Shown piece by piece: positions 15,345 to 23,487 of a DNA stretch of 64,000 bases. A program made the position numbers and the translations under genes. The DNA lies in the NCBI RefSeq assembly GCF_031157275.1, contig NZ_JAVIFW010000005.1, positions 430,473-494,472 on the forward strand, given 5' to 3'. Within the stretch, counting starts at the first letter, position 1. Every line of letters starts with the position of its first letter. The notes beneath the pieces are model-generated. The model had not been told where the DNA came from and did no database searches. It saw nothing but the letters and a program-made list of their open reading frames with translations. The DNA is from Streptomyces sp. LHD-70 (GTDB lineage Bacteria; Actinomycetota; Actinomycetes; Streptomycetales; Streptomycetaceae).

Positions 15345-16892
15345 TTACCCCTCAGCCACCACCACCGGCTCCGGCTCGTTCGCCGTCGAGCGCTCAGGCA
15401 GCAGTTCCAGTACTGCCCTGCGATGCGCCTCGCTCGTCGCGTCGTCGTACGGGTCCGGCGTGGCCGGGACCTGGAGGCGGTGCACCGGGCCCGAGCCGAG
15501 GCGGGCGTAGCCGCGGCCCGGCGGGACGTCGGGGGTGGGTGTGGTGCCCGGCTCGGCGCCGAGCACCTCGGTCAGCTGCGCGGGCGTCGCCGGGCCGAGC
15601 GCGACACGGGCGCGGGTGTGCTGCCACACCGGGTCGATGAGGGCGTCCAGGCTGTCGAACTGCTCGGCCACGACGACCGTGACGGCCGCCGCGCGCCCGT
15701 GCCGCAGCGGCACCTGGAGGAGCGTCTGCGGGTCGCCGACCCCGTCCGCCGCGGCGAGGTGGCCGAGCGCGCCGGGCCGGTCGAGGAGGATCCACAGCGG
15801 GCGCTTGCTGTCCTCGGGCGTGGGGTGGCCGGCCTGCCGGGCGCGGTTGGCGGCGATCAGCCGGCGCTCGGTCTCGTTCGCGGCCCACTCCAGCGTGGCG
15901 AGCGCCCCGGCGAGGCCGCACTCCACGGCGAGCACGCCGTCCCGGCCGACCAGGCACGCGTACTCGCCGGTGCCGCTGCCCTCCACGATCACCACGTCGC
16001 CGTGGAGCAGCGCCTGCACGGCGATCGAGCGGAGCAGGGAGGTGGTGCCGCTGCCGGGCTGGCCGACGGCGAGCAGGTGCGGCTCGGTGGAGCGGATGCC
16101 GGTGCGCCACACCACGGGCGGCACGTCGCGCTGTCCGTCGGCCGCGTCCGTCACGGGCAGCGTGCGCTGGACGGAGGTGCCGTCGGTGAAGCCGAGGACG
16201 GTTTCGCCGGGCGAGGTGACGAAGCGCTGCGCGGCGACGTCGGTGGGCAGCGGGTCGAGGACGGTCAGGGTGAGCTGGTTGCCCTCCTCGTCCCAGCCGA
16301 AGTGGTACTCGCGCCCGCGGCCGGACTTGGCGTGCAGCAGGTGCTCGATCCGGGCGCGGGCGTCGGCCTCGCCGTCGGTGAAGTAGGCCGGGTAGCGCAG
16401 GACGAGCCGGTTGATCCGGTTGTCGTCGTCGAAGTCGTACGAGCCGAAGGCCTTCTCCCACTCGCCGCCGTGGGCGTACAGCGGGCTCGGGTCCTCGGCC
16501 ACGGAGAAGTACGGGACGAGCGCCTCGTACAGCGAGCGCAGCCGTTCGACCTGGGCCTCGTCGGGGCCGGTCCGGACGGGGGTGCGGTCGCGGCCCTGCC
16601 ACGCGGCGGTCGCCATCAGCGTGATCAGGGCGAGCAGCGGCCCGTACGGGATGAGGGCCACCACGAGGATCACCGAGGCCACGAGGAACAGCAGCGGTCC
16701 GCGGCGGTCCTTGGGGGTCTCGGTCCATTTGCGCCGCCCGGCTGCAGCGAGGCGGCGCAGTCCCCTAGTGATCGTGATCAGGGGGTGGAGGACGTCGGTG
16801 GCGCTGTCGGCGGCCGTCCTGGCGAGCTCTCTGCTCCGAGCGAGGGAAGCTGTGCCGCTGGTGAGGATGCGGGGGAGTGGTCGCCTGGCCAC
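15345..16892 (-). CDS. sffA: SffA-like SpoIIIE/FtsK-family protein of sporulation septa
   Basis: In S. coelicolor SffA is a SpoIIIE/FtsK-type protein sent to sporulation septa by SmeA and affecting chromosome segregation and spore maturation. Here 515 aa: a basic N-terminus, a double membrane segment at about 66-98 (PLLFLVASVILVVALIPYGP and on), then an ATPase-like domain. The P-loop position reads VGQPGSGTTSLLRS at about 276-289, where the usual Lys is Thr, and the strand WILLDRPGALG replaces a normal Walker B. It is therefore a degenerate ATPase, or uses an unusual nucleotide site. The GTG start has AGGAG upstream. It lies 37 bp after smeA, an operon. Confidence 0.88.
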   Translation of the reverse strand: MARRPLPRILTSGTASLARSRELARTAADSATDVLHPLITITRGLRRLAAAGRRKWTETPKDRRGPLLFLVASVILVVALIPYGPLLALITLMATAAWQGRDRTPVRTGPDEAQVERLRSLYEALVPYFSVAEDPSPLYAHGGEWEKAFGSYDFDDDNRINRLVLRYPAYFTDGEADARARIEHLLHAKSGRGREYHFGWDEEGNQLTLTVLDPLPTDVAAQRFVTSPGETVLGFTDGTSVQRTLPVTDAADGQRDVPPVVWRTGIRSTEPHLLAVGQPGSGTTSLLRSIAVQALLHGDVVIVEGSGTGEYACLVGRDGVLAVECGLAGALATLEWAANETERRLIAANRARQAGHPTPEDSKRPLWILLDRPGALGHLAAADGVGDPQTLLQVPLRHGRAAAVTVVVAEQFDSLDALIDPVWQHTRARVALGPATPAQLTEVLGAEPGTTPTPDVPPGRGYARLGSGPVHRLQVPATPDPYDDATSEAHRRAVLELLPERSTANEPEPVVVAEG

Positions 16893-16929
16893 GTCGGTCT
16901 CCTGGAGTTGTCGCGCGGGTCGGTGAGGG

Positions 16930-17124
16930 TCAGAACTTGATCCCGCCGAGCAGGCTGGCCAGGCTCTGGCCGCCGGCCTTGATGCTCGGGGCGATGGCGG
17001 TGCCCGCGAGGTAGAAGCCGAACAGGGCGCAGACCAGGGCGTGGGACGCCTTGAGTCCGTCCTTGCGGAAGAACAGGAAGACGATGATGCCGAGCAGCAC
17101 GACGCCTGAGATGGACAGGATCAT
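16930..17124 (-). CDS. smeA: SmeA small membrane protein
   Basis: A 64-aa membrane protein. One N-terminal helix (ILSISGVVLLGIIVFLFF) and a short basic loop (RKDGLKASH) are followed by a second helix (ALVCALFGFYLAGTAI) and a tail with GGQSLASLLGGI. Length, topology and position directly before sffA match SmeA of S. coelicolor, which localises SffA to septa. The start ATG (MILSISG) has AGGAGAAACC upstream; the longer in-frame reading begins without a ribosome site. Confidence 0.9.
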   Translation of the reverse strand: MILSISGVVLLGIIVFLFFRKDGLKASHALVCALFGFYLAGTAIAPSIKAGGQSLASLLGGIKF

Positions 17125-17368
17125 GACGGTTTCTCCTGGTTGATGGGGACAGTCACCATGAGTTGTTCCAGGCTCACAGGATGTATCCATACGACAAAAG
17201 GTGCAAGCGAGTGAAATCTCGCAAAATTCGCCGATTTGGCCCCCAGTTCGGGGCCGTCCGGCCGCCCGCGCTCATGTACCGACAGGGGCAGTACGCTGGC
17301 GATTCACTCGTACGGCCCACTCACTGGCCCGCACGCCGGCCCACTCACTGCGAAAGGCGGTCCTGCCG

Positions 17369-17761
17369 ATGACTGAAGCCCCCGATCCGGAGGTCGTGGA
17401 GCTCGCCACGAAGATCTTCGATCTGGCGCGGCAGGGCGAGACGGAGGCGCTCGCCGCCTACGTCGACGCCGGCGTCCCGGTGAACCTCACCAACGACCGC
17501 GGCGACTCCCTCGTGATGCTCGCCGCCTACCACGGGCACGCCGACGCCGTGCGCGCCCTCCTCGCCCGCGGCGCCGACGCCGGCCGGGTCAACGACCGCG
17601 GCCAGACCCCGCTCGCCGGGGCGGTCTTCAAGGGCGAGAACGACGTGATCAAGGCCCTCCTCGAAGGCGGCGCCGACCCGGTCGCCGGGACCCCGTCCGC
17701 CGTGGACACGGCGCGGATGTTCGGCAAGACGGAACTGCTGGAGCTGTTCGACGCGCAGTGA
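17369..17761 (+). CDS. ankyrin repeat protein
   Basis: A 130-aa cytosolic protein made of a capping helix (PEVVELATKIFDLARQGETEALAAYVDAG) and two to three ankyrin repeats: VNLTNDRGDSLVMLAAYHGH, then NDRGQTPLAGAVFKGENDVIKALLEGGADP, then a capping AVDTARMFGKTELLELFDAQ. Such proteins mediate protein contacts; no partner is evident. The ATG after GAAAGGCGGTCC is used rather than an upstream ATG that lacks coding character. It diverges from smeA, so the 244-bp gap holds both promoters. I saw no clear sigma-factor site there. Confidence 0.85.
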   Translation: MTEAPDPEVVELATKIFDLARQGETEALAAYVDAGVPVNLTNDRGDSLVMLAAYHGHADAVRALLARGADAGRVNDRGQTPLAGAVFKGENDVIKALLEGGADPVAGTPSAVDTARMFGKTELLELFDAQ

Positions 17762-17918
17762 CCCGGGGCGGTCCGCGAGCAGCCGGAAATCTGGTCGCGG
17801 CCGCCGAAGCCGCTGGTCCATCATGACGTCGTGGTTCACGGACACGACTGCTGGGCAGACGCTGCAGCACGCGGGCCGTGACGGCCCGTTCCGGGCCACG
17901 ACGAGAGGCAGAGGAAAA

Positions 17919-17978
17919 TGGTCTACGACAAGCACAGGACGACGGGCGGCCACACGTGTTGTTGCGCCGGCAGGTAAT
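17919..17978 (+). CDS. 19-aa leader peptide with three consecutive Cys codons
   Basis: The mini-ORF reads MVYDKHRTTGGHTCCCAGR then TAA. AGAGGAAA directly before the ATG is a far better ribosome site than that of the next gene, which starts 45 bp later. Its Cys codons are TGT TGT TGC. Poly-cysteine upstream ORFs are known in mycobacteria to couple cysteine supply to expression of downstream genes; the same role here is inference. Alternatives are a tiny cysteine-rich peptide product or chance. Confidence 0.5.
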
Positions 17979-18023
17979 GCACGATCCCCTGTTGCGTCGA
18001 CAGCTTGATGTGAGGCTTTTTCC

Positions 18024-19445
18024 ATGTTCGACACGGTCATAGCGCCCAGTGGCACTCTGCTCGGCCTGCTTCAGCGGGGCCGCGGCGACGGCACGCTGCA
18101 CGCGCTCACCGCACCCCGCACCGAGGCCATCGAGGCCCTCGACCAGTGCGTCTTGAGCGACCCCCGGCACGACTGGCAGGTCGAGAACCGCTCCCTCTAC
18201 TACGCCCGCCTCTACCTCGACCTGCACGGCGAGCTGGACGGCATCGAGCGGCACCTCTTCTGCGCTGCGGACGTCCTCGACACCGACGAGAGCCGCACGG
18301 GCCTCGCCCTCGCGGTCCTCGGCCACCTCGCCTCGTACGGCAGGCGGGACGCGCTGCTGCTCCTGCGGCGGTACGCGGCCTCCGGCGGCAACTGGACCTG
18401 GGCCCTGGACGAGCTGGCCGTGCGCGATGACGACGACGCGCTGCGCGCCCTCGCCGAGCCGGTGCTCGCCCGCTTCCCCCGCACCCCGGAGGGCGGCGCC
18501 GAACTCGCCGCCGCCGTGCGCGACGCCTTCGAGCCCCGGCCGTGGCGCCTGTGGACCGAGGCCGGCGTGCGCGCCGACCTCGCCGAACGGGTGCGTGCCG
18601 CCCGCGAACAGGGCTCCTTCGACCAGTGGCAGCGGCAGCTCGACTCCGCAGGCCCACGGCCCGGCTGGAGCGTAGGGGCCGTCTTCGACTGGGCCGACGA
18701 GGCCATCGGCCGCGGCGCCGGACTGCACGTGTCCGCCGCCCGCTGCCTCACCGCCGTCGCCGGACCCGAGGACCGGGACGAGATCCGGCTCGCCGCCCGG
18801 GCAGGCAGCGACGGCGCCCGCAGTACTTCCCTGCGCTATCTCGCCGACGCCCAGGACCCCTGCGTACTCGACCTGATCGCCGCCGCCGTGGGCGACGGCT
18901 CGCGGACCGTCGTGGAAGCCGCCGTCGACGCCTTCGAGCGGATGCGCGGGGACGACGCCCTGCGGCAGGCCCGCGCCTGGGCCGGCAGGGCCGACGAGCT
19001 CGGCGCCGCCGCGGGCCGCGTGCTCGCCTGCAGAGGCGGCGCAAAGGACGCCCCGCTCGTGCTCGTCGCGCTCCGCGAGGCCGTGCGCTCCGAGGGGCCC
19101 GACGCCTGCACGCTCTGGACCCTCGTCGACGGCGCCGGACGGCTCGGCATCGGCTGCGCCGCGCCCGTCCTTCGCCATGTCTACCGCGAGACCGCCTCCT
19201 CCCATCTGCGCGGCCGCGCCGCCCGCGCCCTCGCCGCCACCGACCCCTCGTTCGCCGCCGGGTTCGCCGTCGAGTGCCTCTGGGACTGCGAGGAGTCCAC
19301 CCGCGAGGTCGCCGCCCGCACCGCCGAGACCGGGGACTCCCGCGTCGTCGACCAGCTCCGCAGACTCGCCGCCGATCCGGCCGAGGAGGACGAGGTCCAG
19401 ACGGCCGTACGCAGCCGGATCGGGCCCGACGCCTCCGCCGTCTAA
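18024..19445 (+). CDS. HEAT-repeat domain protein
   Basis: A 473-aa cytosolic helical protein. The N-terminal part (MFDTVIAPSGTLLGLLQRGRGDG) is followed by acidic, Leu/Ala-rich helical hairpins. The C-terminal 200 residues look like HEAT/PBS-lyase-type repeats (DEIRLAARAGSDGARSTSLR, then TVVEAAVDAFERMRGDDALRQAR). They end with repeated Arg-Glu-Val-Ala-Ala-Arg patterns. There is no catalytic motif, so it is probably a scaffold. The ribosome site (GTGAGG) is weak compared with that of the poly-Cys mini-ORF just upstream, so its translation may depend on that ORF. Biological role unknown. Confidence 0.8.
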   Translation: MFDTVIAPSGTLLGLLQRGRGDGTLHALTAPRTEAIEALDQCVLSDPRHDWQVENRSLYYARLYLDLHGELDGIERHLFCAADVLDTDESRTGLALAVLGHLASYGRRDALLLLRRYAASGGNWTWALDELAVRDDDDALRALAEPVLARFPRTPEGGAELAAAVRDAFEPRPWRLWTEAGVRADLAERVRAAREQGSFDQWQRQLDSAGPRPGWSVGAVFDWADEAIGRGAGLHVSAARCLTAVAGPEDRDEIRLAARAGSDGARSTSLRYLADAQDPCVLDLIAAAVGDGSRTVVEAAVDAFERMRGDDALRQARAWAGRADELGAAAGRVLACRGGAKDAPLVLVALREAVRSEGPDACTLWTLVDGAGRLGIGCAAPVLRHVYRETASSHLRGRAARALAATDPSFAAGFAVECLWDCEESTREVAARTAETGDSRVVDQLRRLAADPAEEDEVQTAVRSRIGPDASAV

Positions 19446-19577
19446 CCGGAGTTCAGGGACCGGACCACCGGGCGACGACTGCCGGGCCCTGCAAGGGCCC
19501 GGAACGCTCATGGGACGTTCCGCGGGCAGAAAGATCGACGTTGACGTGACCACGCCGCCGACGGCGACAACACCCGT

Positions 19578-20711
19578 ATGCGTGTCGTCATCGTCACCGA
19601 ATCCTTCCCGCCCGACGTCAACGGCGTGTCCCACTGCGCCACGCAGACCGTCGACCACCTGCTACGACGCGGCCACGAGCCGCTCGTCGTCGCTCCTGCC
19701 GCACCCGGCGCACCGCCCGGCTCGCCCTTCGGCGCGGACGGGCCCTGCCCGGTGCTCCGCATCCGCTCGCTCCCGCTGCCCGGCTACCCGCAGGTGCGGG
19801 TGGCGCTGCCGAGCCGCCGCGTGGCCGCCGCGCTCAGCGCGTACCGGGCCGAACTCGTCCATCTGGCCAGCCCGTTCGTGCTCGGCGCGCGCGGCATGGC
19901 GGCCGCCGCCCGGCTCGGCATCCCCGCCGTCGCCGTCTACCAGACCGACCTCGCCGGCTACGCCCGGATGTACGTCGGCGCCGGCGAGGCCACGGCCTGG
20001 CGGCGCATCCGTACGGTCCACTCCGCCGCCGACCGCACCCTCGCCCCGTCCACCGCGGCCCGCGAGGAGCTGACCCGGCACGGCGTCCCGCGCGTGCACC
20101 TGTGGCCGCGCGGCGTGGACACCGTGCGCTTCCGGCCCGAGCACGCCGACCCCGACCTGCGCCGCAGGCTCGCCCCGAACGGTGAACTCCTCGTCGGCTA
20201 CGTGGGGCGGCTCGCGCCCGAGAAGCGGGTGGACCTGCTCGCGGGGGTCTGCGGCCTCGACGGGGTCCGCGTGGTCGTCGTCGGCGACGGGCCCAGCGAG
20301 CCCTCGCTGCGGGCCGCGCTGCCCGGCGCCGCATTCCTCGGCCGCCGCACCGGCGCCGAACTCGCCCGGATCTTCGCCTCGTTGGACCTCTTCGTGCACA
20401 CCGGTCCGTACGAAACGTTCTGCCAGACCGTCCAGGAAGCCATGGCCAGCGGCGTGCCCGTCGTCGCTCCCGCCGCGGGCGGGCCGCTCGACCTGGTGCA
20501 GCACGGCCGCACCGGTCTTCTCGTACCGCCGGACGACGCGGCCGCCGTGCGCGACGCCGTCTGGGCCCTGATGTCCGACCCGGCGCTGCGGGAGGCGTAC
20601 GGCAGGACCGGGCGCGCCGCTGTCGAGGGGCGCACCTGGGCGGCGGTCGGCGACCAGCTCATCGAGCACTACGGCGCCGTGCTCGACCGGCGAACGGCGG
20701 TGGCTGCCTAA
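19578..20711 (+). CDS. glycosyltransferase family 4 protein (mannosyltransferase-like)
   Basis: A GT-B fold retaining glycosyltransferase, 377 aa. The N-terminal domain opens with MRVVIVTESFPPDVNGVSHC, the loop that receives the acceptor. The C-terminal domain begins VGYVGRLAPEKRVDLLAG and carries the nucleotide-sugar motif GPYETFCQTVQEAMASGVPV (Ex7E) near residue 285. This pattern resembles mycobacterial MgtA/PimB mannosyltransferases acting on lipid acceptors with GDP-mannose; Ppm1 is encoded 10 kb away. An IS110 element begins immediately after the stop codon and separates it from a second glycosyltransferase gene. Confidence 0.9.
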   Translation: MRVVIVTESFPPDVNGVSHCATQTVDHLLRRGHEPLVVAPAAPGAPPGSPFGADGPCPVLRIRSLPLPGYPQVRVALPSRRVAAALSAYRAELVHLASPFVLGARGMAAAARLGIPAVAVYQTDLAGYARMYVGAGEATAWRRIRTVHSAADRTLAPSTAAREELTRHGVPRVHLWPRGVDTVRFRPEHADPDLRRRLAPNGELLVGYVGRLAPEKRVDLLAGVCGLDGVRVVVVGDGPSEPSLRAALPGAAFLGRRTGAELARIFASLDLFVHTGPYETFCQTVQEAMASGVPVVAPAAGGPLDLVQHGRTGLLVPPDDAAAVRDAVWALMSDPALREAYGRTGRAAVEGRTWAAVGDQLIEHYGAVLDRRTAVAA

Positions 20712-20712
20712 T
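20706..20712 (+). repeat. 7-bp direct repeat at IS110 end (left copy)
   Basis: GCCTAAT, containing the TAA stop of the preceding glycosyltransferase, is repeated at 21999-22005 on the far side of the element. It may be the recombination core shared by target and element, or a target duplication. Removing one copy plus the element restores an intact stop codon. Confidence 0.5.
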
Positions 20713-22005
20713 GCTGGTGTCAAGCCACGAGATGCAGGGGCGGCCGGGGTTGGTAGGGCCGGCGGTCGCGCAGGATCGCGTAGAGGACGTTGACACGTCG
20801 TCGTGCCAGGGCGATCAGGGCCTGGTGGTGCCGTTTGCCTTCGGCTCTCTTGCGGTCGTAGTAGGTCCGGGAAGCGGTGTCGTTCTTGATGGCGCAGAAC
20901 GCCGATTGATAGAAGACCCGTTTGAGGGCCTTGTCGCCGCCGGTCGCACCGCGCGAGTAGCGGACCTTCCCGGACTGGGACATCACCGGGGCCAGGCCGG
21001 AGGCGGCGGCGAGTGCGTCGCCGCCGGCGAACCGGCGGAAGCTGCCGACGGCCGCGAGGAACTCGGCGGTCAGGGCGACCCCCATCCCCGGCAGGCTGCG
21101 GATGAGGGCGCCGTCAGGGTGGGCGGTGACCAGCTGCTCGATCTCGTCTTCCAGGGCCTTCAACTTGGCCCGCAGCCGCAGGAGTTCATCGGCGAACTCA
21201 CGGACCATCCGGGCGGTGCGCCGTTCACCCACCACGGCTGTGCGCTGGGAACACGCCGAGGCGACAGCGGCTTCGGCCAGGGCCTGGGCAGTGGGCTGCC
21301 TCACGCCGCGCCCGGTGAGGTAGCGCGCTATGCGGGCAGCTCCCGCTTGACGGATCTCAGCCGGGGTCACGTAGCGGGACAGCAGCAGCAAACTCGCCTT
21401 ACTCCTGGGCTGAACCACACGGTCCAACCCGGGGTGGATGGCGGTGAGCAGATCCCGCAGCCGGTTGATCTGCGCGGTGATGTCCCGGACGGTGTGGGTG
21501 CGTTGGGCGACCAGCAGCCGCAGTTCGACACTCGTCTCGTCAGGCAGCTCGATGAGCCGCAGGTCGTCACGGAGCAGGACCTGTTCGGCGATCACCTTCG
21601 CGTCACGGGGATCGGACTTGTTCTCGCCGCCCCGGGAGCCGCGGCGGGCCCGGTTGACGGCCAGCCCCGGCACGTGGACGCAGGCGAAGCCCTCGGCCAG
21701 GAGCATGGCCGTCAGCAGCCCGGCGATTCCTCCGACGACGTCCAACCCGACGGTGACCGGCCCGTGTTCGGCCTCGATGACGTGCAGCTCCCCCACGGCC
21801 TGCGTGATGGAGTCCGAGTCGTTGCCGACCCGATGGTTCAGCAGGAGCCTGGCCCGGTCGTCGATGACCGTCAGCCAATGGAACTCCTTGGCAATGTCGA
21901 ATCCCGCGGTGGCGGACATGGCGTTGCTCCCCTCGCCGTGTGGCCTTCGGCGCGACTCCTTCCGCCTGTCCTCGCCCTACACAGCGATGGTCCGCAGAGC
22001 CTAAT
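20713..22005 (-). mobile_element. IS110-family insertion sequence
   Basis: About 1.29 kb bounded by GCCTAAT direct repeats. It contains one transposase gene on the reverse strand, 7 bp of DNA after it and about 86 bp before it. There are no terminal inverted repeats, as expected for IS110. The insertion lies exactly at the stop codon of the first glycosyltransferase and breaks the run toward the second. The right boundary is less certain than the left, because IS110 ends are not self-evident. Confidence 0.7.
20720..21919 (-). CDS. IS110 family transposase
   Basis: DEDD-type recombinase of 399 aa. The N-terminal RuvC-like domain has acidic residues D8 (GFDIAKEFHW), D60 (VGLDVVGG), D103 and D106 (KSDPRDAKVIA). 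Position 60 is Asp rather than the Glu of the E. coli IS621 type, which I believe is common in actinobacterial members. A central coiled coil is followed by the Tnp/transposase_20 domain (SLPGMGVALTAEFLAAVGSF, then GLAPVMSQSGKVRYSRGATG, with the likely catalytic Ser in SQSG). The frame is intact, so the element may be active. GGGGAG lies before the ATG. Confidence 0.93.
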   Translation of the reverse strand: MSATAGFDIAKEFHWLTVIDDRARLLLNHRVGNDSDSITQAVGELHVIEAEHGPVTVGLDVVGGIAGLLTAMLLAEGFACVHVPGLAVNRARRGSRGGENKSDPRDAKVIAEQVLLRDDLRLIELPDETSVELRLLVAQRTHTVRDITAQINRLRDLLTAIHPGLDRVVQPRSKASLLLLSRYVTPAEIRQAGAARIARYLTGRGVRQPTAQALAEAAVASACSQRTAVVGERRTARMVREFADELLRLRAKLKALEDEIEQLVTAHPDGALIRSLPGMGVALTAEFLAAVGSFRRFAGGDALAAASGLAPVMSQSGKVRYSRGATGGDKALKRVFYQSAFCAIKNDTASRTYYDRKRAEGKRHHQALIALARRRVNVLYAILRDRRPYQPRPPLHLVA

Positions 22006-22069
22006 CAGCAGTCCGGAAGAAGTGGCGGGGCAGGGGGATAAGCCACCGAAGCCATCAAGGGCAGCCAGC

Positions 22070-22150
22070 ATGAAAACCATCCCTGCCCCACCCGCGCAGC
22101 CCCAGAGTCGCGAACTCTCGGGACGCACTCAAGAAGGTAGGGCGGCATGA
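22070..22150 (+). CDS. possible 26-aa upstream ORF ahead of glycosyltransferase 2
   Basis: A short frame begins MKTIPAPPAQPQSREL and ends with a TGA overlapping an ATG (ATGA) that is in frame with the following glycosyltransferase. The ribosome site (AAGGGC) is weak. It could be a coupling ORF or chance. The same stretch can form a GGGGCAGGG/CCCTGCCCC stem, so it may be structured leader. Confidence 0.2.
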   Translation: MKTIPAPPAQPQSRELSGRTQEGRAA

Positions 22151-22209
22151 GCGTCGAAATCGGTTCTGGGTCCGGCATTTCCGTCCAGCGAGGAGAAGGG
22201 GGGCGCGGC

Positions 22210-23487
22210 ATGAGTCTGCGCATGGTGCGGCTGGCGAACTTCGTGACGCCCGGATCCGGTGGACTGCGCACCGCGCTGCGGGAGTTGGGCGCGGGATATC
22301 TCGGCGCGGGGCACGAGCCCGTGCTCGTCGTGCCGGGGGAGCGGCACGAGGACCGGGAGACTCCGCAGGGGCGGGTCGTCACCCTGCCGGGGCCGGTCCT
22401 TCCGGGCAGCGGCGGCTATCGGGTCCTCGCCGACCGGGCCCGGCTCAGGCGGCTCCTGGAGGAGCTCGCACCGGACCGTCTGGAGGTCTCCGACCGGACC
22501 ACGCTGCGCTGGACCGGGGAGTGGGCGCGGCGGGCGCGGGTGCCCGCCGTGATGGTCTCCCACGAGACCGCCGACGGTGTCCTGCGCACCTGGGGCGTGC
22601 CCACGGCCCCGGCACGACACCTCGCCGACGCCCTCAACTCCCGTACGGCACACGCCTACACGCGCGTGGTGTGCACGACCGCGTGGGCCGAGCGGGAGTT
22701 CCGGCGCATCGGCGCGCGCAACGTGGTCCGCGCGCCGCTCGGCGTCGACCTCGCGCGGTGCCGGCCCCAGCTGTGGGACGCGGACATACGGGAGCGGCAC
22801 GCGCGCGTGGAGGAGGTTCTGCTGGTGCTGTGCTCGCGGCTCTCGGTCGAGAAGCGGCCCGGCGTCGCACTCGACTGCCTGGAGGCGCTGGCGGAGCGCG
22901 GCGTACGGGCACGGCTCGTGGTGGCCGGGGACGGGCCGCTGCGCGGGCGCCTCGAACGCCGGGCACGCGCGCGTGCGCTGCCCGTCACCTTCCTCGGGCA
23001 TGTCGCCGACCGCGCGGAGCTGGCCGCGCTGCAGGCGTCGGCCGACGTGTGCCTGGCGCCCGGGCCCGCGGAAACCGTTGGTCTGGCGGCACTTGAGGCG
23101 CTGGCGTGCGGAACGCCGGTGGTGGTGAGCGCGGTGTCGGCGCTGCCGGAGATCGTCGGGGTGGACGGTATGGACGGGGTGGATGGCGCGGACGGTGCGG
23201 GCGGGCTGCCTGCTTTCGCTGCGGGCGGAGCGGGGGCTGCGGCGCTCGGGGGTGCGGGTTTCGCGGAGGCCGTTCAGGCTCTGCTCGACCGGCACGAGCG
23301 GGAGCGCCGTCGGGCTGCACGCGCGCGTGCGGAGCGTTTTGGCTGGGACCGGTCGGTCGCGGCGTTCCTCGCGGCGCACGACGCTCCTTCTGTGGCCGGT
23401 GTACCGGGCGATCCGGAGCGGTCGGCGTCGGCCGAGGCGTTCCCGGACGTCCCGGATGTCCCGGTCGGAGCGAGGAGTGCGGTGTGA
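22210..23487 (+). CDS. glycosyltransferase family 4 protein
   Basis: Second GT-B glycosyltransferase, about 425 aa from the chosen ATG (MSLRMVRLANFVTPGSGGLR), which follows GAGGAGAAGGGG. An in-frame ATG 21 codons earlier (22147) is the alternative. The N-terminal SGGLRTALRELGAGYL loop, LCSRLSVEKRPGVALDCLEA at mid-protein and the EX7E motif GPAETVGLAALEALACGTPVV are clear. The C-terminal segment is odd: VDGMDGVDGADGAGG, then an Ala/Gly run, a low-complexity insert before the final helices. The stop overlaps the start of the SGNH hydrolase gene by 4 nt. Confidence 0.88.
   Translation: MSLRMVRLANFVTPGSGGLRTALRELGAGYLGAGHEPVLVVPGERHEDRETPQGRVVTLPGPVLPGSGGYRVLADRARLRRLLEELAPDRLEVSDRTTLRWTGEWARRARVPAVMVSHETADGVLRTWGVPTAPARHLADALNSRTAHAYTRVVCTTAWAEREFRRIGARNVVRAPLGVDLARCRPQLWDADIRERHARVEEVLLVLCSRLSVEKRPGVALDCLEALAERGVRARLVVAGDGPLRGRLERRARARALPVTFLGHVADRAELAALQASADVCLAPGPAETVGLAALEALACGTPVVVSAVSALPEIVGVDGMDGVDGADGAGGLPAFAAGGAGAAALGGAGFAEAVQALLDRHERERRRAARARAERFGWDRSVAAFLAAHDAPSVAGVPGDPERSASAEAFPDVPDVPVGARSAV

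Noticed and set aside
17210..17237. GCCGATTT resembling a WhiG-type -10 between smeA and the ankyrin gene
   Set aside because: It points toward the ankyrin gene rather than smeA, and no TAAA is at the required distance.
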